A stretch of 64,000 nt of DNA from Burkholderia pseudomultivorans (GTDB lineage: Bacteria > Pseudomonadota > Gammaproteobacteria > Burkholderiales > Burkholderiaceae): the NCBI RefSeq assembly GCF_902499075.1, contig NZ_CABVPP010000008.1, positions 62,001-126,000 on the forward strand. Direction: 5' to 3'. Under the pieces are notes generated by a model, which was not told the DNA's origin, searched no databases, and saw only the letters and a program-made list of their open reading frames with translations. Numbering within the stretch: position 1 is the stretch's first letter; the number at the start of each line of letters is the position of its first letter. The translations under genes and the position numbers were made by a program. This document shows, piece by piece, positions 25,280-34,166 of this stretch.

Positions 25280-26286
25280 GGAATAGCGCGTTCCGCGTGT
25301 TGCTCCGTGGCGGGCTAATCTTGCTCGCGCTTGCGCTTCCGATCGTGGCCCGTGCGGCGCTACTCGACGGCTTGTCGGAGGCGATGTCATCTGGCTGGAG
25401 CTCGAGCTACGTGAACGGTGAGGTCGCGAAGGGTGCCAGCGCCGCGATCGATACGATCGGGCAGATCATGAAGGATCTGATCGATCTCGCTGTCGAACTC
25501 TCCAGGACGCTCGACAAGGAATCCAACAAGATGGCGTTCGGGCTATCGGTCACGACGGTCGTGCTGGCGTCGCTTAGGTTCGGTGCGACCAAGGATCCAA
25601 TCGCCGCCTGGCAGAGTTTGTTCGAAGACCTCGCGATACTGGGCATCTTTGCGGCGATCTACATTGCGTACGACAGATGGGCGCCCGGGTTCTACAAGTG
25701 GTTTAACGAGATGGCGATCGCGATTTCAGGAACCGACGCGGATTCGTTGCCGATGGCGATGGTGAAGTCGGCCGGCGCGATCTATGACTCGGTCATCGAA
25801 GCACTGAAGGCAGAGCATTGGTGGAACTACATCGCGCTGTTGATCAACCTTGCACCGCTGCTATTCGCATGGTTGTTCCTGATGCTGGCGGCCCTCGTGT
25901 TTCTCTTCTATGTCTCGTTGGGCACGATTCAAATGGCCGTCGCGATCGTGATGGGCAAGATTGCATTCGCACTCGGCATGTCGGAGTTCACGCGAGGATG
26001 GTTCAAGAGCTGGCTCGATTACACGATCAGCGCAGGCATGTATATGGTCGTCGCCGCAATTCTTCAGCGTCTGATGACCACAACCATCGCGAAGTCGTTC
26101 GGGGACACGATATCGAAGGGACTGACGACGCCGTATGCCGGGTCGCTCACGCTGGACATGTCAATCTTCGTGCTGATCCTCGCATTTGAAATTCCGAAGT
26201 TTGCGTCGATGTTCGGGGGTGGGGCAAGCGCGAGCGGCTCGGCGTTCAAGAGCCTGACGAAGATGGCGACCAAGGGGTTGGCGTAA
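25276..26286 (+). CDS. VirB6/TrbL-type polytopic membrane protein
   Basis: A 336-residue protein with a possible signal peptide (1-27) and at least five membrane segments between residues 75 and 300. This is the layout of TrbL/VirB6 proteins that form part of the inner-membrane channel. The C terminus is Gly/Ser/Ala-rich. It is coupled to virB5 by ATGA, and its stop codon overlaps the next start by one base (TAATG). Confidence 0.85.
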   Translation: MRNSAFRVLLRGGLILLALALPIVARAALLDGLSEAMSSGWSSSYVNGEVAKGASAAIDTIGQIMKDLIDLAVELSRTLDKESNKMAFGLSVTTVVLASLRFGATKDPIAAWQSLFEDLAILGIFAAIYIAYDRWAPGFYKWFNEMAIAISGTDADSLPMAMVKSAGAIYDSVIEALKAEHWWNYIALLINLAPLLFAWLFLMLAALVFLFYVSLGTIQMAVAIVMGKIAFALGMSEFTRGWFKSWLDYTISAGMYMVVAAILQRLMTTTIAKSFGDTISKGLTTPYAGSLTLDMSIFVLILAFEIPKFASMFGGGASASGSAFKSLTKMATKGLA

Positions 26287-27626
26287 TGGTGGCCACGGTG
26301 CTCTTTGAGGCGGCCGACGTCGCGGAACTGGTGCTCCGGAACGAACGTCGTATTGATCTTATCGCTCAGTGTGCGAACGAATCTTCCCGGCACGAGTTCG
26401 AGCGGAAATGGATGTCGGTGATTCTGCGGTGTGCGGACTGGTACTCGTCTATTCCGCTCAGTCCGGAGCTGTATCGAGAGCCGGCCGGCGCGTTCCGCTG
26501 GACGGTGGAAACGGCGTTCTACGCAATGCGCCTATCGGGCGGCTTGAAATTCGGAACGAACTTGCCATCGGAGCGCCGGCGTCGCGTCGAGCCGCAGTAC
26601 AACTATGGCGTGTTTCTCGCCGCCATCTGTTCGGGCCTTGACGAACCGTATCGACATTTCGACGTGGAGCGAACGACGGACTGCCAGGTCTGGAACCCTT
26701 CCGTCCACGGCGCGGTCGGCCCCTGGCTCGGTGGCGCGCGCTATCGCATGACGCGGCGATCGACCCCGCTTCCTGTCGAGCGAATGCGCACGGGCATGTT
26801 GGCACATGCGCTCGTCGGTCCCGAGTTGCTGTCGGGTCTGGACGCGGAGGTGCAGGCCGAGATATTCGGTGCGATCAATCCGACCCAGAGCCCCCAAGGC
26901 GTGGAAACCTTGACGCATAAGGTCGTGCGGCAGGCAATCGCGACCGCAGCGGATTTTGATCGGAAGGCGCAGCGAGCCGTGTTTGAGCCCGTGACGTTTG
27001 CTGTTCCGTCGGCTATCCATGTGGCCGCCGAATTGGAGCCCAAACTCGATCCGGCAGCATCCTCAGCAACTTCTCTTGCCGCGGCGCCGACGCCGGCGGC
27101 GGCGGCGGAACCCGAGACTGCAGCTCCGGCGCCAGCGACTGATGCCCGCGTCGGGACTTCGATTCCCAGCCCGCCGTTGCCGCTCGCTACTGCAGGAATC
27201 GACGGGTCTTCGCGGGCGGCTCTATCAGCGGCAGCGAATGCGGCGCCGAAGGCACCTGACCAAAGGCAGATGGCGCTTGAGCTTCCGCCGGCGGCGGTGG
27301 TTAATCCGGCCGAGATTCGCCAAGAGCGACCGGGGGCCATCGTTACGCCGGCGGAGGACCGCTTCGACGAAATCCTGAAAGGCGCTCCGCGCATGATCTC
27401 CGACTTCTTCGTAGCACTGCAGCAGGACGTCGCCGGCGGCAAAGTCAAGGTGCGGTGGGCCGAAAAGGGCTTGGTGGTCTCGAAGCGCACAATTGGTGGC
27501 TACGGCGTAGCGAGCGACACGCTGATCGAGCATATGCGCCGACGCAACCTTCTCCTCGCGAACGAGCCTACCGAGGTTACGCTAGCACCGCGCATCGGTG
27601 AACTGATCCAGGGGCGCGATGCATGA
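26286..27626 (+). CDS. TraI_2-domain (MOBH-type) relaxase-like protein, His motifs altered
   Basis: A 446-residue protein. The N-terminal half (about 55-210) matches the TraI_2/MOBH relaxase domain: FRWTVETAFYAMRLSGGLKFG, then RRRVEPQYNYGVFLAAIC. The C-terminal 85 residues resemble TraI_2_C (winged helix). Between them is a low-complexity Ala/Pro linker (about 250-330). MOBH relaxases use an HD-like metal site. Here the histidines expected before GG and in the HD position are replaced (YREPAGAFRW and ICSGLDEP). It may therefore be a catalytically altered paralogue. Coupled to virB6 and to the coupling protein (ATGA). Confidence 0.7.
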   Translation: MVATVLFEAADVAELVLRNERRIDLIAQCANESSRHEFERKWMSVILRCADWYSSIPLSPELYREPAGAFRWTVETAFYAMRLSGGLKFGTNLPSERRRRVEPQYNYGVFLAAICSGLDEPYRHFDVERTTDCQVWNPSVHGAVGPWLGGARYRMTRRSTPLPVERMRTGMLAHALVGPELLSGLDAEVQAEIFGAINPTQSPQGVETLTHKVVRQAIATAADFDRKAQRAVFEPVTFAVPSAIHVAAELEPKLDPAASSATSLAAAPTPAAAAEPETAAPAPATDARVGTSIPSPPLPLATAGIDGSSRAALSAAANAAPKAPDQRQMALELPPAAVVNPAEIRQERPGAIVTPAEDRFDEILKGAPRMISDFFVALQQDVAGGKVKVRWAEKGLVVSKRTIGGYGVASDTLIEHMRRRNLLLANEPTEVTLAPRIGELIQGRDA

Positions 27627-29491
27627 GAGGCTACATCAACCACTTTCGGCCGATCTACGAGGTTCGCGCGGCATTCGGCTGGCTGATTGCGCTGCTCGCG
27701 TTGCCGCTCTCGGGCATGCCGTACGGCTGGGCCTTCACGCTGTTCGCGCTCGTGTCGTTCGCGATCCGTTCGGGGCAGACTTGGCGCGCGCTCAAGTTCA
27801 GGATGGGCCTGTCGACGAAATGGCTGACGACGCTGGCCGTGCCGACGTTGCTCGCCATTCAGAACCGCATGCGTGCCGAAGTAAATGCAATGTATCTCGG
27901 CACTGGCTTCGAATGGACGCAAAAGCACTGCCAGATGGCTCATGACATTTTGCGGATGCCGACGACCGAGATCCCTGGGCTGCCGAAGTGGTTGCCCAAG
28001 ACGAAGGCCGGCCGTGCGTTCGAGGAGATGATCGAGAACCTCTTTGCGCCGAAGGACAGTATCCGGGACCGGACGCCGCAGGGCGCCTCGTGGATTCACG
28101 GTCTAGAGCCGGCCAAAGGCTTCGTTCCGTTTCATTACAAGGCGATGGGCGGCCATACCGCGGTGGGCGGCACGACCGGCTCGGGGAAGACGCGCACATA
28201 CGAAGTCATCTCGACGCAGGTCATCCACTGCGGTGACGTGCTGATCGACATCGACCCGAAGAACGACAAAGAGTGGAAGGCGCGCGCCGAGCGCGAAGCG
28301 CAGCGAACCGGTCGAAAGTTCCTCTATTTCAATCAGGCCAAGCCTTCCGAGTCGATTCGCCTCGAACCGCTCGATAGCTGGTCGCAGCCGTCCGAAATTC
28401 CGAGCCGCATCGCGCAGCTGATGGAGGAAGGGCCGTTCCGGGATTTCGCGTACCTGTTCATCAGCCGATCGGTGAACGGTGAACTGTACATCGGCGACAA
28501 GCCGAATCTTCGGTCGATCCTGAAGTACGCACAGCTCGGCATTGATCCGCTGCTGGAGAAGGCGCTCAAGCGCTTCTTCATCGAGAGCGGAATGGCCGAA
28601 TGGGAAGAACTCGTCGCCGCCGATACCGTCAAGTTCGCGAACAAGCCTGGTTCTACGCGCGTCGACGCGATGATTTCGCTCTATCAGGCGCGCTTTGGGG
28701 CGAACGACCGCGGGCACGAAGCGATCGACGGGCTGATCGCCACTCACGTGCACGACCGCGAGCACTACATGCGGATCATCGCGTCGGCGTTGCCGCTGCT
28801 CCAAATGCTGGCGACGGGTGAAACCGGCCTGATGCTTGCGCCTAAGGTCGACGACTTCGAGGACGAACGCGAGATCTGGACGATCGAAAAAGTCATTCGC
28901 CAAAAGGCGGTGCTCCACATCGGCCTCGATTCGCTATCCAACAGTATCGTCGCGAAGGCGATCGCGTCGATGATTCTGGCGGACGTGTCGGCGGTGTGCG
29001 GCTCGATATACAACTTCTACGACAAAGCACCCGAGGTGGTGCTGATCATCGACGAGATCGCCGAGGCGATCAATGAGCAAGTGATCCAGATCCTGAACAA
29101 GGGCCGTGGCGCCGGCTTCAAGGCGTTCGTTGCGTTCCAGACGCGCGCCGACCTGGAAGCCAAGCTGGGGAATGCCGCAAAAATGCTTCAGGTTTTGGGG
29201 AACCTGAACAACCAGATCATCTTACGCTTGGAAGACACCGACACGGCTGAGTGGTTCTCGAAGAAAGTGGGAGATACCGCGATTCGCAACCTGATCGTTT
29301 CGAGCAGTACGAGCAAGGCCAGCGAAGGCCACGTCGGGGAGTTCACCGGTTCGGTGACGCGATCGCAGCAGCTGGAGGCAGTGCCGTTGATTCCGACGCG
29401 TCTGATACAGACCCTTCCGAATCTCCAGTACTTCATGCGGATCTCGGGCGGCGCGGTGTACCAAGGACGTATTCCAATTCTTACAGGCTAA
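27623..29491 (+). CDS. VirD4/TraD-type coupling protein
   Basis: A 622-residue coupling ATPase. Two N-terminal membrane segments lie at about residues 12-50. Walker A is GGTTGSGKT (from about residue 181) and Walker B is VVLIIDEI (about 472). ATP-dependent motifs such as FQTRADLEAKLG follow. Coupling proteins deliver the relaxosome to the secretion channel. Its pairing with the TraI_2 protein matches MOBH plasmids and integrative elements. Start overlaps the relaxase-like gene by four bases. Confidence 0.9.
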   Translation: MRGYINHFRPIYEVRAAFGWLIALLALPLSGMPYGWAFTLFALVSFAIRSGQTWRALKFRMGLSTKWLTTLAVPTLLAIQNRMRAEVNAMYLGTGFEWTQKHCQMAHDILRMPTTEIPGLPKWLPKTKAGRAFEEMIENLFAPKDSIRDRTPQGASWIHGLEPAKGFVPFHYKAMGGHTAVGGTTGSGKTRTYEVISTQVIHCGDVLIDIDPKNDKEWKARAEREAQRTGRKFLYFNQAKPSESIRLEPLDSWSQPSEIPSRIAQLMEEGPFRDFAYLFISRSVNGELYIGDKPNLRSILKYAQLGIDPLLEKALKRFFIESGMAEWEELVAADTVKFANKPGSTRVDAMISLYQARFGANDRGHEAIDGLIATHVHDREHYMRIIASALPLLQMLATGETGLMLAPKVDDFEDEREIWTIEKVIRQKAVLHIGLDSLSNSIVAKAIASMILADVSAVCGSIYNFYDKAPEVVLIIDEIAEAINEQVIQILNKGRGAGFKAFVAFQTRADLEAKLGNAAKMLQVLGNLNNQIILRLEDTDTAEWFSKKVGDTAIRNLIVSSSTSKASEGHVGEFTGSVTRSQQLEAVPLIPTRLIQTLPNLQYFMRISGGAVYQGRIPILTG

Positions 29492-29501
29492 ACAACCAAG
29501 C

Positions 29502-30017
29502 ATGTCTGCCGTATTCAAAAAAATCATTCGCGAGCACAAACTTTCCGCCCACCTTACCCCGGTGTTCACCCTTGCGCCCGAGCTCGAGCTTGTATGCACG
29601 CGTGTCGCAGAGTTTGTCGGTGAGCACTTCATCGGGAAGGCGGAGCCGCTCGTCAAGGAGATGTTCGTGGACGGCCTTGCTGCGTTCAAGCGCGTGCGCA
29701 AGACCGGCGATCCGCATGTCGCGTTCATGCAAGGCTTGTTCGGGTCTGCCCACATGCTGTATGCGCGCCGCTTTGTCGTGCGCGATGGCGATCGTTGCCA
29801 CGTCTGGTCGCCGATGTTCGAGTCGGTCACGGCGTTCGAATCGCGGTTCAAGCTGGCTCCGGAGATGGTGGACGAGCGCTGTCCGGAGAACATAAGCCAG
29901 AAGTCGGCGGCATTCCAGCTGGCCGCTCGCGCGCTGACCGGCGAGACGTTCAGACTGTACTTCGAGGAATACGATGTTGCTCACACATATTCTGATTCGG
30001 ACGCTGACGCGGCTTGA
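29502..30017 (+). CDS. hypothetical protein of the transfer operon
   Basis: A 171-residue soluble protein lying ten bases after the coupling-protein stop and overlapping the next gene by 44 bases, so it belongs to the same operon. It is mostly helical, with a conserved-looking core MFVDGLAAFKRVRKTGDP. No family recognised. The context suggests a transfer accessory factor. Confidence 0.6.
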   Translation: MSAVFKKIIREHKLSAHLTPVFTLAPELELVCTRVAEFVGEHFIGKAEPLVKEMFVDGLAAFKRVRKTGDPHVAFMQGLFGSAHMLYARRFVVRDGDRCHVWSPMFESVTAFESRFKLAPEMVDERCPENISQKSAAFQLAARALTGETFRLYFEEYDVAHTYSDSDADAA

Positions 30018-30237
30018 CGATCAGACCGTGCGGCGCGTGATGTCCACCGCGGCCGCGCAGGACGATCCGTCGGCGCCGCCGCCGGCAGAATTTCGACAGG
30101 GCAGGCATGCGATGGCATACGCCCTAGCGACATTCGTAGGGCGCCGGCCGGTCCATTTTTACGTAGGGCTATCCGGGCTAGTCGCGTTGCCGATCTATCT
30201 GGTCGGCACGTTTGTCGGGGGAATTTATGGCAGGTAG
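29974..30237 (+). CDS. small membrane protein of the transfer operon
   Basis: An 87-residue protein with one membrane segment near the C terminus (about 61-82) and a charged N-terminal half. Both ends overlap neighbours: 44 bases with the gene before and 11 with the gene after. This tight packing argues it is real. No family recognised. Confidence 0.55.
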   Translation: MLLTHILIRTLTRLDDQTVRRVMSTAAAQDDPSAPPPAEFRQGRHAMAYALATFVGRRPVHFYVGLSGLVALPIYLVGTFVGGIYGR

Positions 30238-30832
30238 CCGGTTTGTCGGGCACATCAAAATGTGGTTTTTCTTCGTGCCCTTGCTCTCCGTTGCGCTCAT
30301 GCCGGCAGCACCCGACCCGTCACTGTTCGATATCCCTGACGCGGAGGCGGCATCTGTGGCGAGCAGCCTCGGCGAGGTCCGGACCGCGGACGCCATTGAC
30401 ACAACGAATCGCACGTTCAAGCACTACTTCGTCGCGACCGGTCTGGTGCAGGCGTCGATGGCGTCTAGCGGCGAAACCCAAATTGAGGATGGTGGGGTGG
30501 CGAACTTCGCCAGCCGGTGGGTGCACAATTTCTGGCGTCTCGTGTACCGGATGGTCTATCGGATCACGGTGATGAAGTACTGGCTGCTGGGTATGCTGGT
30601 GTTCGGCATCGCAATGTTCACCGACGGGACGGTGCGTCGCAAGGTAAGGGCCGCGGCGGCCGGATACGTCAGCCCCCTGTCGTTCCACTTGGCCGGCCAC
30701 GGGATTTTGCTGGTGTTCGGCGTCACCTTCACCGTCCTGATCGCACCGCTTCCACTCATCGCGCCATACTGGCTTGCTATCGCCGCGTGCTTGGGGGCGC
30801 TGCTTTGGAAGGCGGCCTCGACGTATCAATGA
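30227..30832 (+). CDS. DUF4400-like integrative-element membrane protein
   Basis: A 201-residue protein with hydrophobic segments at about 10-28, 115-133 and 150-190. The pattern and its place after a VirD4/TraD gene match DUF4400 proteins found beside coupling proteins on integrative elements. A loop between the first and second spans (about 35-110) is probably periplasmic. Function is unknown. Start is the ATG at 30227. It ends the transfer operon. Confidence 0.6.
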   Translation: MAGSRFVGHIKMWFFFVPLLSVALMPAAPDPSLFDIPDAEAASVASSLGEVRTADAIDTTNRTFKHYFVATGLVQASMASSGETQIEDGGVANFASRWVHNFWRLVYRMVYRITVMKYWLLGMLVFGIAMFTDGTVRRKVRAAAAGYVSPLSFHLAGHGILLVFGVTFTVLIAPLPLIAPYWLAIAACLGALLWKAASTYQ

Positions 30833-30878
30833 CCGGGAAAGCTGCGGCTTTTTGTATAGCTTTCTGGTTTTAGGCCCA

Positions 30879-30888
30879 CAACCGGTTG
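30879..30888. promoter_or_regulatory. CAACCGGTTG palindrome, candidate operator (site 3)
   Basis: Third copy of the ten-base palindrome, in the 354-base gap between the transfer operon and the next unit. Its left flank again contains an AGCTTTC run. The rest of the gap holds the terminator at 31029 and a 12-base palindrome at 31152. No gene is evident. Confidence 0.4.
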
Positions 30889-31028
30889 ATCGCTGCATTG
30901 TCTCCTAACCGAGAAAAGCCTATCGAAATTGACGACATTTTGATGATGCTCGCTGCGTCAATCGGATCAAAATGAGTCATGGTCTACGGTCCTCGGAAAG
31001 CTCGACTCCCCGTAGAGCTTTCAGCCTT

Positions 31029-31059
31029 GCCCCCTTCTCCCCGGAGGGGGCTTTTTTTT
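31029..31059 (+). terminator. Rho-independent terminator
   Basis: Stem GCCCCC/GGGGGC followed by eight T. Confidence 0.8.
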
Positions 31060-31151
31060 GCCCCGTGTCTGCGCGGCGGTGCGAAAGCCGCGCGAAATCG
31101 TTCACGTTTCGGACGTGTATCGCGACATAGGGCCGCAAGAATAGACGCAAG

Positions 31152-31163
31152 CCGCACGTGCGG
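31152..31163. promoter_or_regulatory. CCGCACGTGCGG palindrome before the DUF1845-like gene
   Basis: A perfect 12-base palindrome 23 bases upstream of the ATG at 31187. It could be an operator or an RNA hairpin in the leader. Confidence 0.3.
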
Positions 31164-31186
31164 TTAGTCAACCAGAAAGGATCCAT

Positions 31187-32080
31187 ATGAGCACGATCAA
31201 CGAAGAAGCGCACGTCGGCACCGATACGGCGGACGTGGCACCGGTCCACGCGGCCGCAAACGTGTTGGAAGGCGAAACTGTCCTTGCAGCGACGGGCGAT
31301 TCGGCCGCGACCGACAGGCGCCCGACGACGGATGGCGCGGACGATGGCGACGTCGAGCGAGAGCTTGACGAGATGGAGCGATCGGCCGGCATTCTCCAGC
31401 GAGAAGGGCTGATCAGCGCCGAAGAGGCCGTGACCAAGCTGGAGGAGGTGGCGCGCACGCGCACGCTGTTCCGGGATCTGCCGCCGGAGCAGCGCGCGCG
31501 CATCGTCCAACGCCGACGCGAGATCGGTCGGGAACTGATGAACAAGCAGCTGTCGGGCGCCGCAGTCGTGACCGCCCGCGTCACGATGAAACACACTCGT
31601 CTGAAGCCGCTCTTCGAGCAGTGGTGGCCGTATCTGAACCGGATGACGATCAACATGCAGCGGTTCGGCCGTGCGACTTACGGTGCGAACGAGCAGGGAA
31701 TCGTCAGCACGTGGTTCGAGAAGCAGCTCGACCAGCTCGAAGGCTACGTCAACGAGCAGCTCGACGTCGCAAAGGGCTTCCGGGAAAAAACGGAGGCCGA
31801 GATGCGCGAGCGCGGCGAAACGGTATTCGAGCCCACTGTGACGAAGCCTTCGCTCGATATCGAGGTCGAGGCTTACTCGCGGTTCTCAATGCGCCTGCTG
31901 TCCGTGATCCTGAAATTCGACCAGGTGATGGATCACTTCGACTTCCTCGTCTGGAACGGAGTCCGCGATCAGTCCGACGTCGACGACGAAACCGCGCGCT
32001 TCCTCCGCAAGTTCCACCCGGTCGGCCTGCGCGGCTACACGACCCACCTGAAGCTGATGAACACCGTTCGCGGCAACTGA
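31187..32080 (+). CDS. possible DUF1845/AcaB-like integrative-element protein
   Basis: A 297-residue protein. The first 60 residues are acidic and disordered. The remainder is helical and has the organisation of DUF1845/PFL_4669/AcaB proteins of integrative elements: a long helical part, then WFEKQLDQLEGYVNEQL, a proline-bearing strand and VEAYSRFSMRLLSVILKFDQVMDH. AcaB-type proteins act in control of transfer in some elements, but this match is weak and made by eye. AGAAAGGA is the ribosome-binding site. It is followed 17 bases later by the helicase gene. Confidence 0.45.
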   Translation: MSTINEEAHVGTDTADVAPVHAAANVLEGETVLAATGDSAATDRRPTTDGADDGDVERELDEMERSAGILQREGLISAEEAVTKLEEVARTRTLFRDLPPEQRARIVQRRREIGRELMNKQLSGAAVVTARVTMKHTRLKPLFEQWWPYLNRMTINMQRFGRATYGANEQGIVSTWFEKQLDQLEGYVNEQLDVAKGFREKTEAEMRERGETVFEPTVTKPSLDIEVEAYSRFSMRLLSVILKFDQVMDHFDFLVWNGVRDQSDVDDETARFLRKFHPVGLRGYTTHLKLMNTVRGN

Positions 32081-32097
32081 TCTGGAAGTTCGCTGCC

Positions 32098-33819
32098 ATG
32101 CTCGACGAGTTGAACCCCCAACAGCGCGAGGTGGCACTTCTGCGCCGCCATTGCCTCGCAATCGCGTGCCCAGGCGCGGGCAAGACAAAGATGAGTGCAA
32201 CGAAGGCTGCGTTCTTGCTGCAGGATCCCACGGCAGTGGTGGGCGCCGTCACCTTCAGCAAGGATGCGGCCGTCGAACTTCGCGAGCGCATTCTCGCGCT
32301 GGCGCCGGCGGATGCTAAACGCCGGCTGATCGCCGGCACTTTCCACTCGCTCGCGTACAAGCAGCTGCAACGGCCTGGCCGAGGCCGGCCGGATATCGCG
32401 TCGGAAGGGGATCGCCTTGGGATGCTTGGCCGCGTGCTTGCCGAGCTCGGGTACGACTGGAAGGTTGAGGAAGCTGTACCGATTATTGAGCGGATCAAGA
32501 CGAACTTCGGTCGAGCCGATGAGGGCTCGGCAGAGGCCACGCTGTACGCTGCCTACCAGGACGCGCTCGAACGCAACGGCAAGATCGACTTCCAGGACAT
32601 GCTGCGTCTCTCGGTCGAGCGAATGCAGAGCGGGGACATCAAGCCCTATCGGTTCACGGATCTGCTCGTCGACGAGTTCCAGGATACCGATCCCCTGCAG
32701 TTCCGGTGGGTCGAGCTGCACGCGCGCGCCGGCACAAACGTCACGGTAGTAGGTGACGACGACCAGAGCATTTACGGGTTCCGGGCCGCATTGGGGTTCC
32801 GGGGGATGGAGAGCTTCGAGAGCACGTTCGGGGCCCAACGCGTGGTGCTCGGGAGCAACTATCGATGCCGCGCGGAGATTCTGGCGGCCGCCGACCGGGT
32901 GATCCAGAACAACGTCGATCGGATGCCGAAGATCCTCCATGCGGATCGCGGCGCCGGCGGCGCGGTCGCGGCCCTGCGCTTTGACGACGAGTATGCCGAC
33001 GCGGTGGCCGCTGTCGAAGCCCTTCGCCCGAAACTGTCTGCCGGCGCGAGTTGCGCAATTCTTGCGCGTACCAACCGGATCCTCGATCCGATCGAGTCAG
33101 TGTGTCGATCACACGGCGTGCCGTATTACCGGGCGTCGGGCGGATCGGTGCTCAACAAGCCGCAGGGCGCGCTGATGTGCAACCTGCTGCAAGTTGTCGA
33201 GGGCCACAAGCAGAACGGCATCGATGCCGTCCTGGGCTACATGGGCATGAGCTCCTATGATCTCAGCGCGTTGCACAAGCGCATGGACACTGCCTTTGTC
33301 CAGATGCAGAGGCAGGAACTGGTCGGCCTCGGGCTGCGCGAGGACACCGCGACTGCGTACCGGGCCTTCATGAAGCGGTTGGGCGAGTGGCAGGCGTTGT
33401 GCCAACGATCGTTCCACTCGCTCGCGCTGGAGGGCGTCTACGAATGGATGATGACGTATGCCAAGGGTGACGTCGCGATTCGTGCGATCCAGTGCATTTA
33501 CGACGTGGTGAGCCGGTTGAATGGCTCCTTTACCGAACGCATCGAATTCCTGAAGCGTGACAACAACAAGCCGGGCGACGGTGTGCTCGTCCTGACGACG
33601 ATGCACAGTTCGAAGGGGCTCGAGTACGACCACGTCTGGATAAGCCGATCGGAGGAGGGCGTTGTGCCTGACGAGAAGAGCCCCGAATCCGAGGAGCGGC
33701 GTCTGTTTTATGTCGCAATGACGCGCGCGCGAGACAGCCTTACTATTTCGTCGATTAAGAAGAATCCAGTTTCGCGGTTCGTGCTTGAGTCGGGTGTAGA
33801 CGAGAAATCGGCCGCTTGA
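32098..33819 (+). CDS. UvrD/Rep-family DNA helicase
   Basis: A 573-residue superfamily 1A helicase, shorter than UvrD (about 720). Motifs appear in order: Q motif LNPQQREV (5-12), Walker A ACPGAGKT (23-30), motif II VDEFQDTDPLQ, motif III GDDDQSIYGFRAA, motif IV NYRC, motif V TMHSSKGLEYDHVW, motif VI FYVAMTRAR. It probably acts 3'-to-5' in repair or replication of the element. The start is the ATG at 32098. The longer open frame upstream lies over the preceding gene in another frame. Confidence 0.9.
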   Translation: MLDELNPQQREVALLRRHCLAIACPGAGKTKMSATKAAFLLQDPTAVVGAVTFSKDAAVELRERILALAPADAKRRLIAGTFHSLAYKQLQRPGRGRPDIASEGDRLGMLGRVLAELGYDWKVEEAVPIIERIKTNFGRADEGSAEATLYAAYQDALERNGKIDFQDMLRLSVERMQSGDIKPYRFTDLLVDEFQDTDPLQFRWVELHARAGTNVTVVGDDDQSIYGFRAALGFRGMESFESTFGAQRVVLGSNYRCRAEILAAADRVIQNNVDRMPKILHADRGAGGAVAALRFDDEYADAVAAVEALRPKLSAGASCAILARTNRILDPIESVCRSHGVPYYRASGGSVLNKPQGALMCNLLQVVEGHKQNGIDAVLGYMGMSSYDLSALHKRMDTAFVQMQRQELVGLGLREDTATAYRAFMKRLGEWQALCQRSFHSLALEGVYEWMMTYAKGDVAIRAIQCIYDVVSRLNGSFTERIEFLKRDNNKPGDGVLVLTTMHSSKGLEYDHVWISRSEEGVVPDEKSPESEERRLFYVAMTRARDSLTISSIKKNPVSRFVLESGVDEKSAA

Positions 33820-33851
33820 TACGGCCGTTTCCGGACGGGAGCAAAGAACTG

Positions 33852-34166
33852 TCAATTGCCCTTGTTTGTCGAAGCGAAAAAGGAGACCAAAGCACCCAAG
33901 AATGCGATGCAGGCACCGCCATAGAAAAGGCGCGCAGGGAGAATCGACGCCAGGCGCGAATCACCTTGGCTGATCATCAGGCCTGTGAGCCCGAGTCCCA
34001 CGGCGCATGCCAACAGTGAAAGGGCAAGGAAAAGCGACGGTTTCATCTGAAGTTGTGTCGGAGTAGGCGTAGGGTAGGTTAAAGGAAGAGTCTCTGCCGT
34101 AGGCGGTGCCACCAAACCGGGCACGGTGGTTGTCATCGGCTCGAGTGCCGCGGTGCTACTGCGCAT
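33852..34166 (-). CDS. small two-span membrane protein
   Basis: Up to 104 residues. A proline/threonine-rich start is followed by two membrane segments (about 43-66 and 78-98). The ATG at 34166 overlaps the upstream gene's stop, and alternatives exist at 34136 and 34046, so the start is uncertain. No family recognised. It is the last gene of a minus-strand run from 35.5 kb. Confidence 0.5.
   Translation of the reverse strand: MRSSTAALEPMTTTVPGLVAPPTAETLPLTYPTPTPTQLQMKPSLFLALSLLACAVGLGLTGLMISQGDSRLASILPARLFYGGACIAFLGALVSFFASTNKGN

Noticed and set aside
31621-32097. N-terminal extension of the helicase frame
   Set aside because: It overlaps the DUF1845-like gene in another frame and is Arg-rich. 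The Q motif begins immediately after the ATG at 32098.
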